5,330 nt of DNA from Pseudomonadota bacterium (GTDB lineage: Bacteria; Pseudomonadota; Gammaproteobacteria; Pseudomonadales; UBA5518). Each line of letters starts with the position of its first letter. Positions within the stretch are counted from its first letter, which is position 1. The notes under the pieces were generated by a model. That model ran no database searches, had not been told where the DNA came from, and saw nothing but the letters and a program-made list of their open reading frames with translations. Where the stretch lies: contig JAKJFB010000056.1 in the NCBI GenBank assembly GCA_022705125.1, positions 6,150-11,479 of the forward strand, read 5' to 3'. The position numbers were made by a program, and so were the translations under genes. Positions 1 to 5,330 of this stretch are shown piece by piece.

Positions 1-327
1 TGCATGGAAATCGGGTCCGACCTCGCGTGCCCACTGCACCGCGACGTCCGCGGGCAGCAGCGAGTTCACGCCCATCACCCAGGCGCGCAACGGGCGCACG
101 GCATGGGTGTCGAAGTGCACCACCTGCGCGCTGGCATGCACGCCGGCATCGGTGCGCCCGGCGCAGACCGTGGAGACGGGATGATCGGCGACGCGCGACA
201 GCGCCGCCTCGAGGGTTTCCTGCACGGTAGGCACACCGGGCGAGCGCTGGGCCTGCCAGCCCGCGTAGGCGCCGCCGTGGTATTCAATGCCGAGCGCGAG
301 GCGCCGCGACTCCGTCGTGCCGGACAT
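1..327 (-). CDS. truA: tRNA pseudouridine(38-40) synthase TruA, N-terminal 109 residues (3' end of gene outside window)
   Basis: TruA converts uridines 38, 39 and 40 in the anticodon arm of many tRNAs to pseudouridine and acts in the cytoplasm. The visible part starts at an ATG (327-325) and is open to the window edge. It shows the family N-terminus: [14 protein letters not shown] at residues 12-25, then [11 protein letters not shown] at 55-65. The catalytic aspartate is D60, the same number as in E. coli TruA. QVVHF, GVNSLLP and DFHA follow in the expected order, the last at the truncation point. Family members are about 260-280 residues, so roughly 40% is present. The start lies 6 bp after the fimV stop, and no Shine-Dalgarno sequence is visible before it. 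Translation is therefore probably coupled to fimV (inference). The identification is very secure; the start fits the family length. Confidence 0.96.
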   Translation of the reverse strand, partial: MSGTTESRRLALGIEYHGGAYAGWQAQRSPGVPTVQETLEAALSRVADHPVSTVCAGRTDAGVHASAQVVHFDTHAVRPLRAWVMGVNSLLPADVAVQWAREVGPDFHA

Positions 328-333
328 CCGCGG

Positions 334-2565
334 TCAGCTGGTACGGATGCGTTCCAGCAGCGCGGCGGCCTGCTCGCGCTGCTCGCCCGAGCCTTCCTCC
401 GCCACTTCCTCGAGGATGTCGCGCGCGCCTTGCAGGTCACCCATGTCGACGTAGGCGCGGGCCAGTTCGAGCTTGGTCTCGGTCTCGTCGGTGCCCGTCA
501 GGAAAGCGAGATCGGCGTCCTCGGCCTCGACGGCGGCGACCGGCGCGTCGGGGCCACCGAGTTCCAGTTCACCCAGCGGCAGGTCGAATTCGGGCAACTC
601 CTCCGCGCCCGCATCCTGCGACACGTCCTCGTCCAGCTCGAATTCGTCGTTCGTGCCGAGGTCCAGCTCGGCGGCCGCGCGGGCGATCGCTTCCCCGGTC
701 TTCGCCAGCATCGTCTCCTGGTGCGAAAGCTGCGGCGACGCGGCTGCCGCGGCGAGGGCGTCGAGGTCGGCATCGTCCAGGGCGCCCAGTTCGAACTCCT
801 GTTCCGGCGCCGCGCTGCTTCCCGCCTGCTCCAGCTCGGCGTCGAGATCGAGCGCGAGCTCGTGCTCGCGATCGAGTCGCGGCTCCATCCCGACCGCGGC
901 CAGCGCGGCCGCGCCCGTGGTGAGCACCGCCAGCCACCGCGGGTTCTTGCCGTGCTCCAGCGCATCGCGCGCCGCCCGCTGCGCCGTGGCGTCGCCGCCG
1001 AGCGCGGCGTAATGCTGCATGAACTCCTGCTGTTCGCCGCGCTCGTCGTGGATCTCCATCAGCTTGAGGCGCACGTCGCCCTGCCCGGGATCGCCGCGCA
1101 GCGCCTCCTGCAGGATCTCGATCGCGCGCTCCTGGCGGCCATAGGCCAGGTAGATCTCCGCTTCGCCCACCGGATCGGTCAGCTCGGCGCCGGCCAACTC
1201 GGGCGCCGCGGGCGCGGCATCACTCGCGCGCGGTATTTCCTTGCGCGGTTGCGCCAGTTCGGGAGCGGGCGCCGGCGCCGGACGCAGCGTGCGCTCGGGC
1301 GCCGGCACGAATTCCTCCACGGTGCGCCGGCGCCTGAACAGGAAGAACAGCATCGCCAGCAACAGCGCGCCGAGCGCCGCCACCAGCGCGACCGTGTTGC
1401 CGAGCAACTGCTCCAGCAGACCGGGTTCGGCCGCCGTGGGCTGCGTCGCCGCTGGCGCCGGCGGCGCCTCGGTCGCCGCGCCCGGTTCCGCGGCCGCCTG
1501 CTGCGCCGCGCTCAGTGTGTCGCTCTTCAGCTCCGCGAGCTTCTCGTAATCCTTGACCTGGGTTTCCAGCGCCGCGACGCGTGCCTTGAGTTCGGCATTG
1601 GCGCGCTCGGCCGCCGACAGGTTCTCCTGCACGGCGCTCAGATCGGCGTCGGCACCGGCCGACCCGTCCGTCTCGCCGACGCCACCGGCCGCCTCGACGC
1701 CGGGCTTCTCGGCGCTGTCACCCGCGAGCGCCAGATAGCCCTCGCCCTGCGGCGCCGGGGCCTCGGCCGGCGCGGCGGGCGGCGTTTCGGGAGCAGCCGG
1801 CGCGCCATCGGCACCGGGCACGGACGCCTGTTGCGCCACGGCGCTGCGCGCCTCGGTCTGCGACAACGCCACCAGGTCGCTGCCTTGCGGCATGCGCAGC
1901 AGCGCGCCCGCGCGCATCAGGTTCATGTTGCCGTTGATGAAGGCCCCGGGATTGGCGCGCAGGATCGCGACCATCATCTGCTGCGTGGAAACGCCATCGG
2001 GCCTGGCGCGGTTGGCGATGCTCCACAGGGTCTCACCCGAGGCCACGGTGTGCTCGCCGCTGCCGATCGCGAGACCACCGTCGTCCGCGCCTGCCGTGAT
2101 TCCCGTGCCCGCCCCGCCACGGGCCTGCGCGCGCGCCGGCGTCACCGCCTCCGCGGGCGCGCCGGTGTAGGTCGGCAGGTCCAGCAGCACGGTGTATTCG
2201 CGCAGCACGCGGCCCGTAGGCCAGCGCACCTCGACCACGAAATCGAGGTAGGGCTCACGGATCGGACGGTCCGAGCTCAGGCGCACCACGCCATTGCCCT
2301 CGCCGTCCAGCTGCACCTCGAACTGGATGTCGGAGAGCAGATAGACGCGCTCCACGCCGGCGCGCTCGAAGTCGCCGGCACTCCCGAGGCCGACCAGGAT
2401 CTGGCTCGGATTCAGGTCCCCCACGCCGCGCAGGCGGATCTCCGCGGCAAGCGGCTGGTCGAGAGCCGAGCGCAGCGTGATGTCGCCGAGCCCGAGCCCG
2501 TGCGCCAGCGAGGCCTGCAGGGCAACGGCGGCCAGTAGAGTGGATGCTGCGTGCTTCCTGATCAT
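334..2565 (-). CDS. fimV: FimV/HubP-family polar landmark protein (743 aa)
   Basis: FimV-family proteins are inner-membrane polar organisers that bind peptidoglycan and support type IV pilus assembly, twitching motility and polar placement of other proteins. Visible layout: signal peptide about 1-23 (positive MIRKH, hydrophobic core, likely cut after AHG); conserved FimV N-terminal domain beginning LGLGDITLRSALDQPLAAEI (24-43) and running to about 133; LysM domain about 171-226 (HTVASGETLWSIA, then RANPGAF); Ala/Pro linker; heptad-like coiled coil about 307-358; transmembrane segment about 388-410 followed by RRRR; TPR-like helices about 466-520 (AEIYLAYGRQERAIEIL); acidic Asp/Glu/Leu-rich region about 565-690; and the conserved C-terminal FimV motif about 693-741 (TKLELARAYVDMGDLQGARDIL). 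The ATG at 2565 is preferred over an in-frame ATG at 2724 because it gives a proper signal peptide and has AAGGA 6 nt upstream. It is shorter than Pseudomonas FimV (about 900 aa) and Vibrio HubP (over 1,600 aa), mainly because the acidic region is short. I see no frameshift. Confidence 0.93.
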   Translation of the reverse strand: MIRKHAASTLLAAVALQASLAHGLGLGDITLRSALDQPLAAEIRLRGVGDLNPSQILVGLGSAGDFERAGVERVYLLSDIQFEVQLDGEGNGVVRLSSDRPIREPYLDFVVEVRWPTGRVLREYTVLLDLPTYTGAPAEAVTPARAQARGGAGTGITAGADDGGLAIGSGEHTVASGETLWSIANRARPDGVSTQQMMVAILRANPGAFINGNMNLMRAGALLRMPQGSDLVALSQTEARSAVAQQASVPGADGAPAAPETPPAAPAEAPAPQGEGYLALAGDSAEKPGVEAAGGVGETDGSAGADADLSAVQENLSAAERANAELKARVAALETQVKDYEKLAELKSDTLSAAQQAAAEPGAATEAPPAPAATQPTAAEPGLLEQLLGNTVALVAALGALLLAMLFFLFRRRRTVEEFVPAPERTLRPAPAPAPELAQPRKEIPRASDAAPAAPELAGAELTDPVGEAEIYLAYGRQERAIEILQEALRGDPGQGDVRLKLMEIHDERGEQQEFMQHYAALGGDATAQRAARDALEHGKNPRWLAVLTTGAAALAAVGMEPRLDREHELALDLDAELEQAGSSAAPEQEFELGALDDADLDALAAAAASPQLSHQETMLAKTGEAIARAAAELDLGTNDEFELDEDVSQDAGAEELPEFDLPLGELELGGPDAPVAAVEAEDADLAFLTGTDETETKLELARAYVDMGDLQGARDILEEVAEEGSGEQREQAAALLERIRTS

Positions 2566-2571
2566 CGAGTG

Positions 2572-2576
2572 TCCTT
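2572..2576 (-). promoter_or_regulatory. Ribosome binding site of fimV
   Basis: The minus strand reads AAGGA here, 6 nt before the ATG at 2565. This is a good Shine-Dalgarno match at normal spacing. It decides the fimV start against the upstream in-frame ATG at 2724, which would add 53 residues in front of the signal peptide. Confidence 0.75.
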
Positions 2577-2689
2577 GTTCGTGGGTTTCCGCCCGGCACC
2601 ACGCCGCGCCCCCGCTGGAGGCACGACGCACCCGGAACACGGAGAGCGGACGCTCGGGAAGCCGGACCGGATCGAAGCCGCCCAGACTC

Positions 2690-2711
2690 CGGGAGCCGCT
2701 GCCGGCTCCCG
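2690..2711 (-). terminator. Perfect 9-bp GC-rich hairpin downstream of asd, possible terminator without T-tract
   Basis: The arms are 2703-2711 and 2690-2698 with a 4-nt loop at 2699-2702. The minus strand reads CGGGAGCCG, GCAG, CGGCTCCCG, and all nine pairs are Watson-Crick. It begins 32 nt after the asd stop codon and sits in the largest intergenic gap of the window. No run of T follows it on the minus strand (GAGTCTGGGCGG), so it is not a textbook Rho-independent terminator. It may act with the neighbouring hairpin, as a Rho-linked or pause signal, or as a 3'-end stabiliser. The structure is certain at the sequence level; the function is inferred. Confidence 0.5.
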
Positions 2712-2720
2712 TGCATTGCG

Positions 2721-2742
2721 CCAATATCGAATCGAGTATTGG
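2721..2742 (-). terminator. Second hairpin, directly abutting the asd stop codon
   Basis: The minus strand starts with CCAATA immediately after the asd TAG and ends with TATTGG. This gives 6 outer pairs, a single bulged C, then 3 inner pairs (TCG/CGA) around the loop ATT. Nine bases separate it from the GC-rich hairpin at 2690-2711. No T-tract follows. It probably forms part of the 3' end of the asd mRNA, although it could also be a short protein-binding palindrome. Confidence 0.4.
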
Positions 2743-3765
2743 CTACAAAAAGCGTTCGATCAAGGTTTCGGCGATCTGGATACTGTTGAGTGCCGCACCT
2801 TTGCGCACATTGTCCGACACCACCCACAGGTCGAGTCCGCGCGGATGCGAGATGTCCTCGCGCACGCGCCCGACGAACACCGGATCCTTGCCGCTGGCAT
2901 CGCCCACCGGGGTCGGGTAACCGCCCGGCCTGCGCTCGTCCATCAGCACCACGCCCGGGGCGGCGGCGAGCAGGCGCTGCGCCTCGGCCGCGGTGATCTT
3001 GGCGCGGGTCTCTATATGCACGGCCTCGGAATGCCCGTAGAACACCGGCACGCGCACACAGGTGGGATTCACCTCGATGGAGTCGTCACCCATGATCTTG
3101 CGCGTCTCCCAGACCATCTTCATCTCTTCCTTCGTGTAGCCGTTGTCCTGGAAGACGTCGATCTGCGGCAGCACGTTGAAGGCGATCTGCTTGGGGTAGA
3201 CCTTGGTCTCTACCGGTCGACCGTTCAGCAGGCTGGCGGTCTGGGTCGCCAGTTCCTCGATCGCCTCCTTGCCGGTGCCCGATACCGCCTGGTAGGTGCA
3301 CACGTTGATCCGCGTGATGCCCACCGCGTCGTGGATGGGCTTGAGCGCCACCAGCATCTGGATCGTGCTGCAGTTGGGGTTGGCGATGATGTTGCGGTTG
3401 CGGTACTGCGCGATCGCCTCCGGGTTGACCTCGGGCACCACCAGCGGGATGTCGTCGTCGTAGCGGAACTGCGAGGTGTTGTCGATCACCACGCAGCCGG
3501 CCGCGCCGGCCTTGGGCGCGTAGACGGCCGAGACGCTGGCACCGGGCGAGAACAGCCCGATCTGCACCTTGCCGAAGTCGAAGTCGGCCAGGTTCTCCAC
3601 TTCGAGCTCCTGGCGGCCGAAGGCCACCGTCTTCCCGGCCGAGCGCTCGCTCGCCAGCGCGTAGACCCTGCCGACCGGGAAGTTGCGCGAGGCCAGGATG
3701 TCCAGCATGCACTCGCCCACTGCTCCGGTCGCTCCCACCACCGCCACGTCATAGGTCTTGCTCAT
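2743..3765 (-). CDS. asd: Aspartate-semialdehyde dehydrogenase (340 aa)
   Basis: It catalyses the NADPH-dependent reductive dephosphorylation of L-aspartyl-4-phosphate to aspartate semialdehyde, in the cytoplasm. The product feeds lysine/diaminopimelate, threonine and methionine synthesis. The nucleotide-binding loop GATGAVG is at residues 11-17. The catalytic cysteine is C132 in NPNCSTIQ, with the conserved glutamine Q159 in TYQAVSGTG. The substrate-binding arginine is R238 and the catalytic histidine H245, in RVPVFYGHSE. The C-terminal SDNVRKGAALNSIQIAE block is complete. The length of 340 fits the roughly 335-345-residue subfamily (Vibrio Asd2-like), not the longer E. coli Asd of about 367. 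The ATG at 3765 is supported by GGAG 7 nt upstream and by the standard MSKxYDVAVVGATG start. It lies 76 bp after leuB and probably shares its transcript. It resembles E. coli Usg along its length but keeps the catalytic residues that Usg lacks. Confidence 0.97.
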   Translation of the reverse strand: MSKTYDVAVVGATGAVGECMLDILASRNFPVGRVYALASERSAGKTVAFGRQELEVENLADFDFGKVQIGLFSPGASVSAVYAPKAGAAGCVVIDNTSQFRYDDDIPLVVPEVNPEAIAQYRNRNIIANPNCSTIQMLVALKPIHDAVGITRINVCTYQAVSGTGKEAIEELATQTASLLNGRPVETKVYPKQIAFNVLPQIDVFQDNGYTKEEMKMVWETRKIMGDDSIEVNPTCVRVPVFYGHSEAVHIETRAKITAAEAQRLLAAAPGVVLMDERRPGGYPTPVGDASGKDPVFVGRVREDISHPRGLDLWVVSDNVRKGAALNSIQIAETLIERFL

Positions 3766-3772
3766 GTTCCGT

Positions 3773-3776
3773 CTCC
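3773..3776 (-). promoter_or_regulatory. Ribosome binding site of asd
   Basis: The minus strand reads CTGGAGAC here, with the GGAG core 7 nt before the ATG at 3765. It is a normal Shine-Dalgarno site and supports the chosen asd start. Confidence 0.7.
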
Positions 3777-3841
3777 AGATTTCCAGTTACTGCTCGCCGG
3801 ACCGCAAGCGGCCCGTCCGTCGTTCGTTGCGCTCACCCGGC

Positions 3842-4924
3842 TCAACCGGCCAGCAGCGCCTCGCAGAGCGCATCGCCCATGCCGGCGGTGTCCACCTGGC
3901 GGCAACCGGGCGTCATGATATCCCCGGTGCGCAGGCCCGCATCCAGCACCGTCCCCACGGCGCGCTCGATCGCGTCCGCCACCTCGGCCTTGCCGAAGCT
4001 GTAGCGCAGCATCATCGCCGCCGAGAGTACCGTGGCCAGCGGATTGGCCTTGCCCTGCCCGGCGATATCGGGCGCCGAGCCGTGCACCGGCTCGAACATG
4101 CCCTTGCCGTTCTTGTCCAGCGAGGCCGAGGGCAGCATGCCGATCGAGCCGGTGAGCATCGCGGCCGCGTCCGACAGGATGTCACCGAACAGGTTGCCGG
4201 TGACCACCACGTCGAACTGCTTGGGCGCGCGTACCAGCTGCATGGCCGCGTTATCGACGTACATGTGCGAGAGCTCGACGTCGGGGTATTCCGCGGCCAG
4301 CTCGGTCATGACCTCGCGCCACAGCACCGTGACCTCGAGCACGTTGGCCTTGTCCACCGAGCACAGGCGCTTGCCGCGCTTGCGCGCCGCCTCGAAGGCC
4401 ACGCGACCGATGCGACGGATCTCGGATTCACTGTAGATATCGGTGTTAAACCCTTGTCGCTCACCGTTTTCTAGCGTACGGATGCCTTCGCGGCGCTTGG
4501 CGCCGAAGTAGATGCCGCCGGTCAGTTCGCGCACGATCAGGATATCGAGCCCCGCGACCACCTCGGCCTTCAGCGCCGAGGCCCCGGCCAGCTGCGGGTA
4601 GAGGATGGCCGGGCGCAGGTTGCCGAAGAGGCCCAGCTCGGCGCGGATCGCCAGCAGGCCCTTCTCGGGACGCAGCGCCCGCTCGATGGTGTCCCACTTC
4701 GGTCCGCCGACCGCGCCGAGCAGGATGGCGTCGGCGGCGCGCGCCTTGGCCAGTGTCTCGTCGGGCAGCGGCTTGCCGCACGCATCGATCGCCGCGCCAC
4801 CCAGCAGCCCCTCGCTCAGCTCGAGGCCAAGGCCGAAGCGCCGGTCCGCGGCGCGCAGCACCTTGAGCGCCTCCGCGACCACTTCAGGGCCGATGCCGTC
4901 ACCAGGAATAATCAGTATTTTCAT
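3842..4924 (-). CDS. leuB: 3-isopropylmalate dehydrogenase (360 aa)
   Basis: It oxidises and decarboxylates (2R,3S)-3-isopropylmalate with NAD+ to 2-oxoisocaproate, the third committed step of leucine synthesis, in the cytoplasm as a dimer. The N-terminus [16 protein letters not shown] is the family signature. Substrate-binding arginines are R94 and R104 ([12 protein letters not shown]) and R132 ([11 protein letters not shown], with catalytic Y139). Catalytic K192 lies in VDKANVLE. The metal-binding aspartates are D224 (YVDNAAMQL), D248 and D252 (NLFGDILSD). The NAD-binding [15 protein letters not shown] is at 281-295. The length is normal. The ATG at 4924 is chosen for this conserved start; the open frame extends 27 codons further upstream into the 3' end of leuD with no family resemblance. 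No clear Shine-Dalgarno site precedes it: the spacer is AT-rich with only a weak AGAAAG about 15 nt away. It lies 49 bp downstream of leuD and 76 bp upstream of asd. Confidence 0.97.
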   Translation of the reverse strand: MKILIIPGDGIGPEVVAEALKVLRAADRRFGLGLELSEGLLGGAAIDACGKPLPDETLAKARAADAILLGAVGGPKWDTIERALRPEKGLLAIRAELGLFGNLRPAILYPQLAGASALKAEVVAGLDILIVRELTGGIYFGAKRREGIRTLENGERQGFNTDIYSESEIRRIGRVAFEAARKRGKRLCSVDKANVLEVTVLWREVMTELAAEYPDVELSHMYVDNAAMQLVRAPKQFDVVVTGNLFGDILSDAAAMLTGSIGMLPSASLDKNGKGMFEPVHGSAPDIAGQGKANPLATVLSAAMMLRYSFGKAEVADAIERAVGTVLDAGLRTGDIMTPGCRQVDTAGMGDALCEALLAG

Positions 4925-4973
4925 AAAGTTAGGTATTCTTTCTAAAGCTATAAAGTTAAAGTGAAATCCGGCT
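4925..4973 (-). other. AT-rich leuD-leuB spacer, possible leader or internal promoter of leuB
   Basis: The 49 bp between the leuD stop and the leuB ATG are about three-quarters A/T next to leuB, in sharp contrast to the GC-rich genes on both sides. The minus strand contains TTTAACTTTATAGCTTTAG, which includes a -10-like TATAGC, but no convincing -35 element at 16-18 bp and no proper Shine-Dalgarno site. An unstructured AT-rich leader can itself help ribosome loading. I cannot tell a weak promoter from a translation-enhancing leader. Confidence 0.3.
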
Positions 4974-5330
4974 TCACGCGCCCTGGAGCCACGGCGACTC
5001 GACACGCTGGCGTGCCTCGAAGGCGCGGATCGCGTCCGCTTCCTGCAGCGTCAGGCCGATGTCGTCGAGCCCGTGCAACAGGCAGTGCTTGCGGAAGGCA
5101 TCGATCGCGAAGCCGTGGCGGGTGCCGTCGGGCAGCACGACCACCTGCGCCGGCAGGTCGATGGTCAACGCGTAGCCTTCGGCCGCCTCGGCCTGACGGA
5201 ACAGCGATTCGACAATTTCTGTATCAAGAACAATTGGTAACAATCCATTCTTGAAGCAGTTATTGAAGAATATGTCGGCAAAGCTCGGAGCGATCACGGC
5301 GCGGAAGCCATAGTCGTCGAGCGCCCACGG
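4974..5330 (-). CDS. leuD: 3-isopropylmalate dehydratase small subunit, C-terminal 118 residues (5' end of gene outside window)
   Basis: LeuD is the small swivel-domain subunit of isopropylmalate isomerase. With the iron-sulfur subunit LeuC it converts 2-isopropylmalate to 3-isopropylmalate in the cytoplasm, just before the LeuB step. The frame is open to the window edge, where it reads [20 protein letters not shown]; this is the part of the family that follows the REHAPWAL block. [13 protein letters not shown] and the C-terminal [20 protein letters not shown] and LQEADAI blocks follow, ending in a TGA at 4976-4974. The family is about 200-215 residues, so slightly over half is visible. A GTG at 5297 is an internal valine, not the start. 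The segment around 5211-5280 has unusually AT-rich codons although its protein sequence is well conserved. Confidence 0.96.
   Translation of the reverse strand, partial: PWALDDYGFRAVIAPSFADIFFNNCFKNGLLPIVLDTEIVESLFRQAEAAEGYALTIDLPAQVVVLPDGTRHGFAIDAFRKHCLLHGLDDIGLTLQEADAIRAFEARQRVESPWLQGA

Noticed and set aside
1401..1850. Repetitive-looking Ala/Pro/Glu-coding sequence in fimV as a possible DNA repeat
   Set aside because: The repeats are at the amino-acid composition level (linker and coiled coil), with no regular repeat unit in the DNA.
4..2538. Uninterrupted 844-codon open frame on the plus strand, antisense to truA and fimV
   Set aside because: It lies opposite two well-supported genes, and its translation is Arg/His/Gly/Leu-rich low-complexity sequence with no recognisable domain. 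In GC-rich genomes the antisense frame of real genes is often open because stop codons are AT-rich. It is a mirror of the fimV coding strand.
2566..2724. In-frame N-terminal extension of fimV to an ATG at 2724
   Set aside because: The extra 53 residues show no domain and would bury the signal peptide. The ATG at 2565 has a good ribosome binding site and the FimV family start, and the extension would run into the hairpin at 2690-2711.
3799..3819. Inverted repeat in the leuB-asd gap
   Set aside because: It pairs only as short 3-5 bp stems interrupted by a 4-nt bulge and has no T-tract. In a GC-rich gap this is expected by chance, and the gap is short enough for leuB and asd to be co-transcribed.
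2551..3918. 455-codon open frame on the plus strand over asd
   Set aside because: It is antisense to a complete, catalytically intact asd and has no family resemblance, so it is the same GC-driven shadow effect.
4925..5005. Extended leuB start overlapping the end of leuD
   Set aside because: The 27 extra residues are not part of the LeuB family, whose N-terminus [15 protein letters not shown] begins at 4924.
1..5330. New defence system, mobile element, CRISPR array or RNA gene
   Set aside because: All coding space is accounted for by five conserved housekeeping or polarity genes. I saw no spaced direct repeats, transposase-like protein, terminal inverted repeats or tRNA-like folds.

Overview
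This is a GC-rich, gene-dense stretch of bacterial chromosome. All recognisable genes are on the minus strand, so transcription runs from high to low coordinates. In that direction the order is leuD (C-terminal part, entering at the right edge), leuB, asd, fimV, and truA (N-terminal part, leaving at the left edge). The order leuD-leuB-asd-fimV-truA is a known gammaproteobacterial arrangement, seen with extra genes in Pseudomonas and in similar form in Xanthomonas relatives. The FimV polar-landmark protein also points to Gammaproteobacteria. The order and genus cannot be fixed from this sequence; a high-GC xanthomonad-like or Chromatiales-like lineage is plausible.

Right part (2743-5330): three amino-acid biosynthesis genes. 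LeuD and LeuB carry out consecutive steps of leucine synthesis. Asd makes aspartate semialdehyde, the branch point for lysine/diaminopimelate, threonine and methionine. The gaps are short (49 and 76 bp), so these genes probably share transcripts. All visible catalytic residues in LeuB and Asd are intact.

Middle (2566-2742): a 177-bp gap holding two adjacent hairpins directly after the asd stop codon. They probably mark the end of the biosynthetic transcript. The fimV start follows, with a good ribosome binding site.

Left part (1-2565): fimV encodes an inner-membrane protein with a signal peptide, periplasmic LysM domain, one main transmembrane segment and an acidic TPR-containing cytoplasmic tail. 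It is followed after only 6 bp by truA, a tRNA pseudouridine synthase.

I found no mobile element, CRISPR array, tRNA or rRNA, and no convincing new biological system. The points most worth checking are the tandem hairpins after asd, the AT-rich codon patches in leuD and leuB, the absence of a usg-type gene between asd and fimV, and a possible second hydrophobic segment in FimV.
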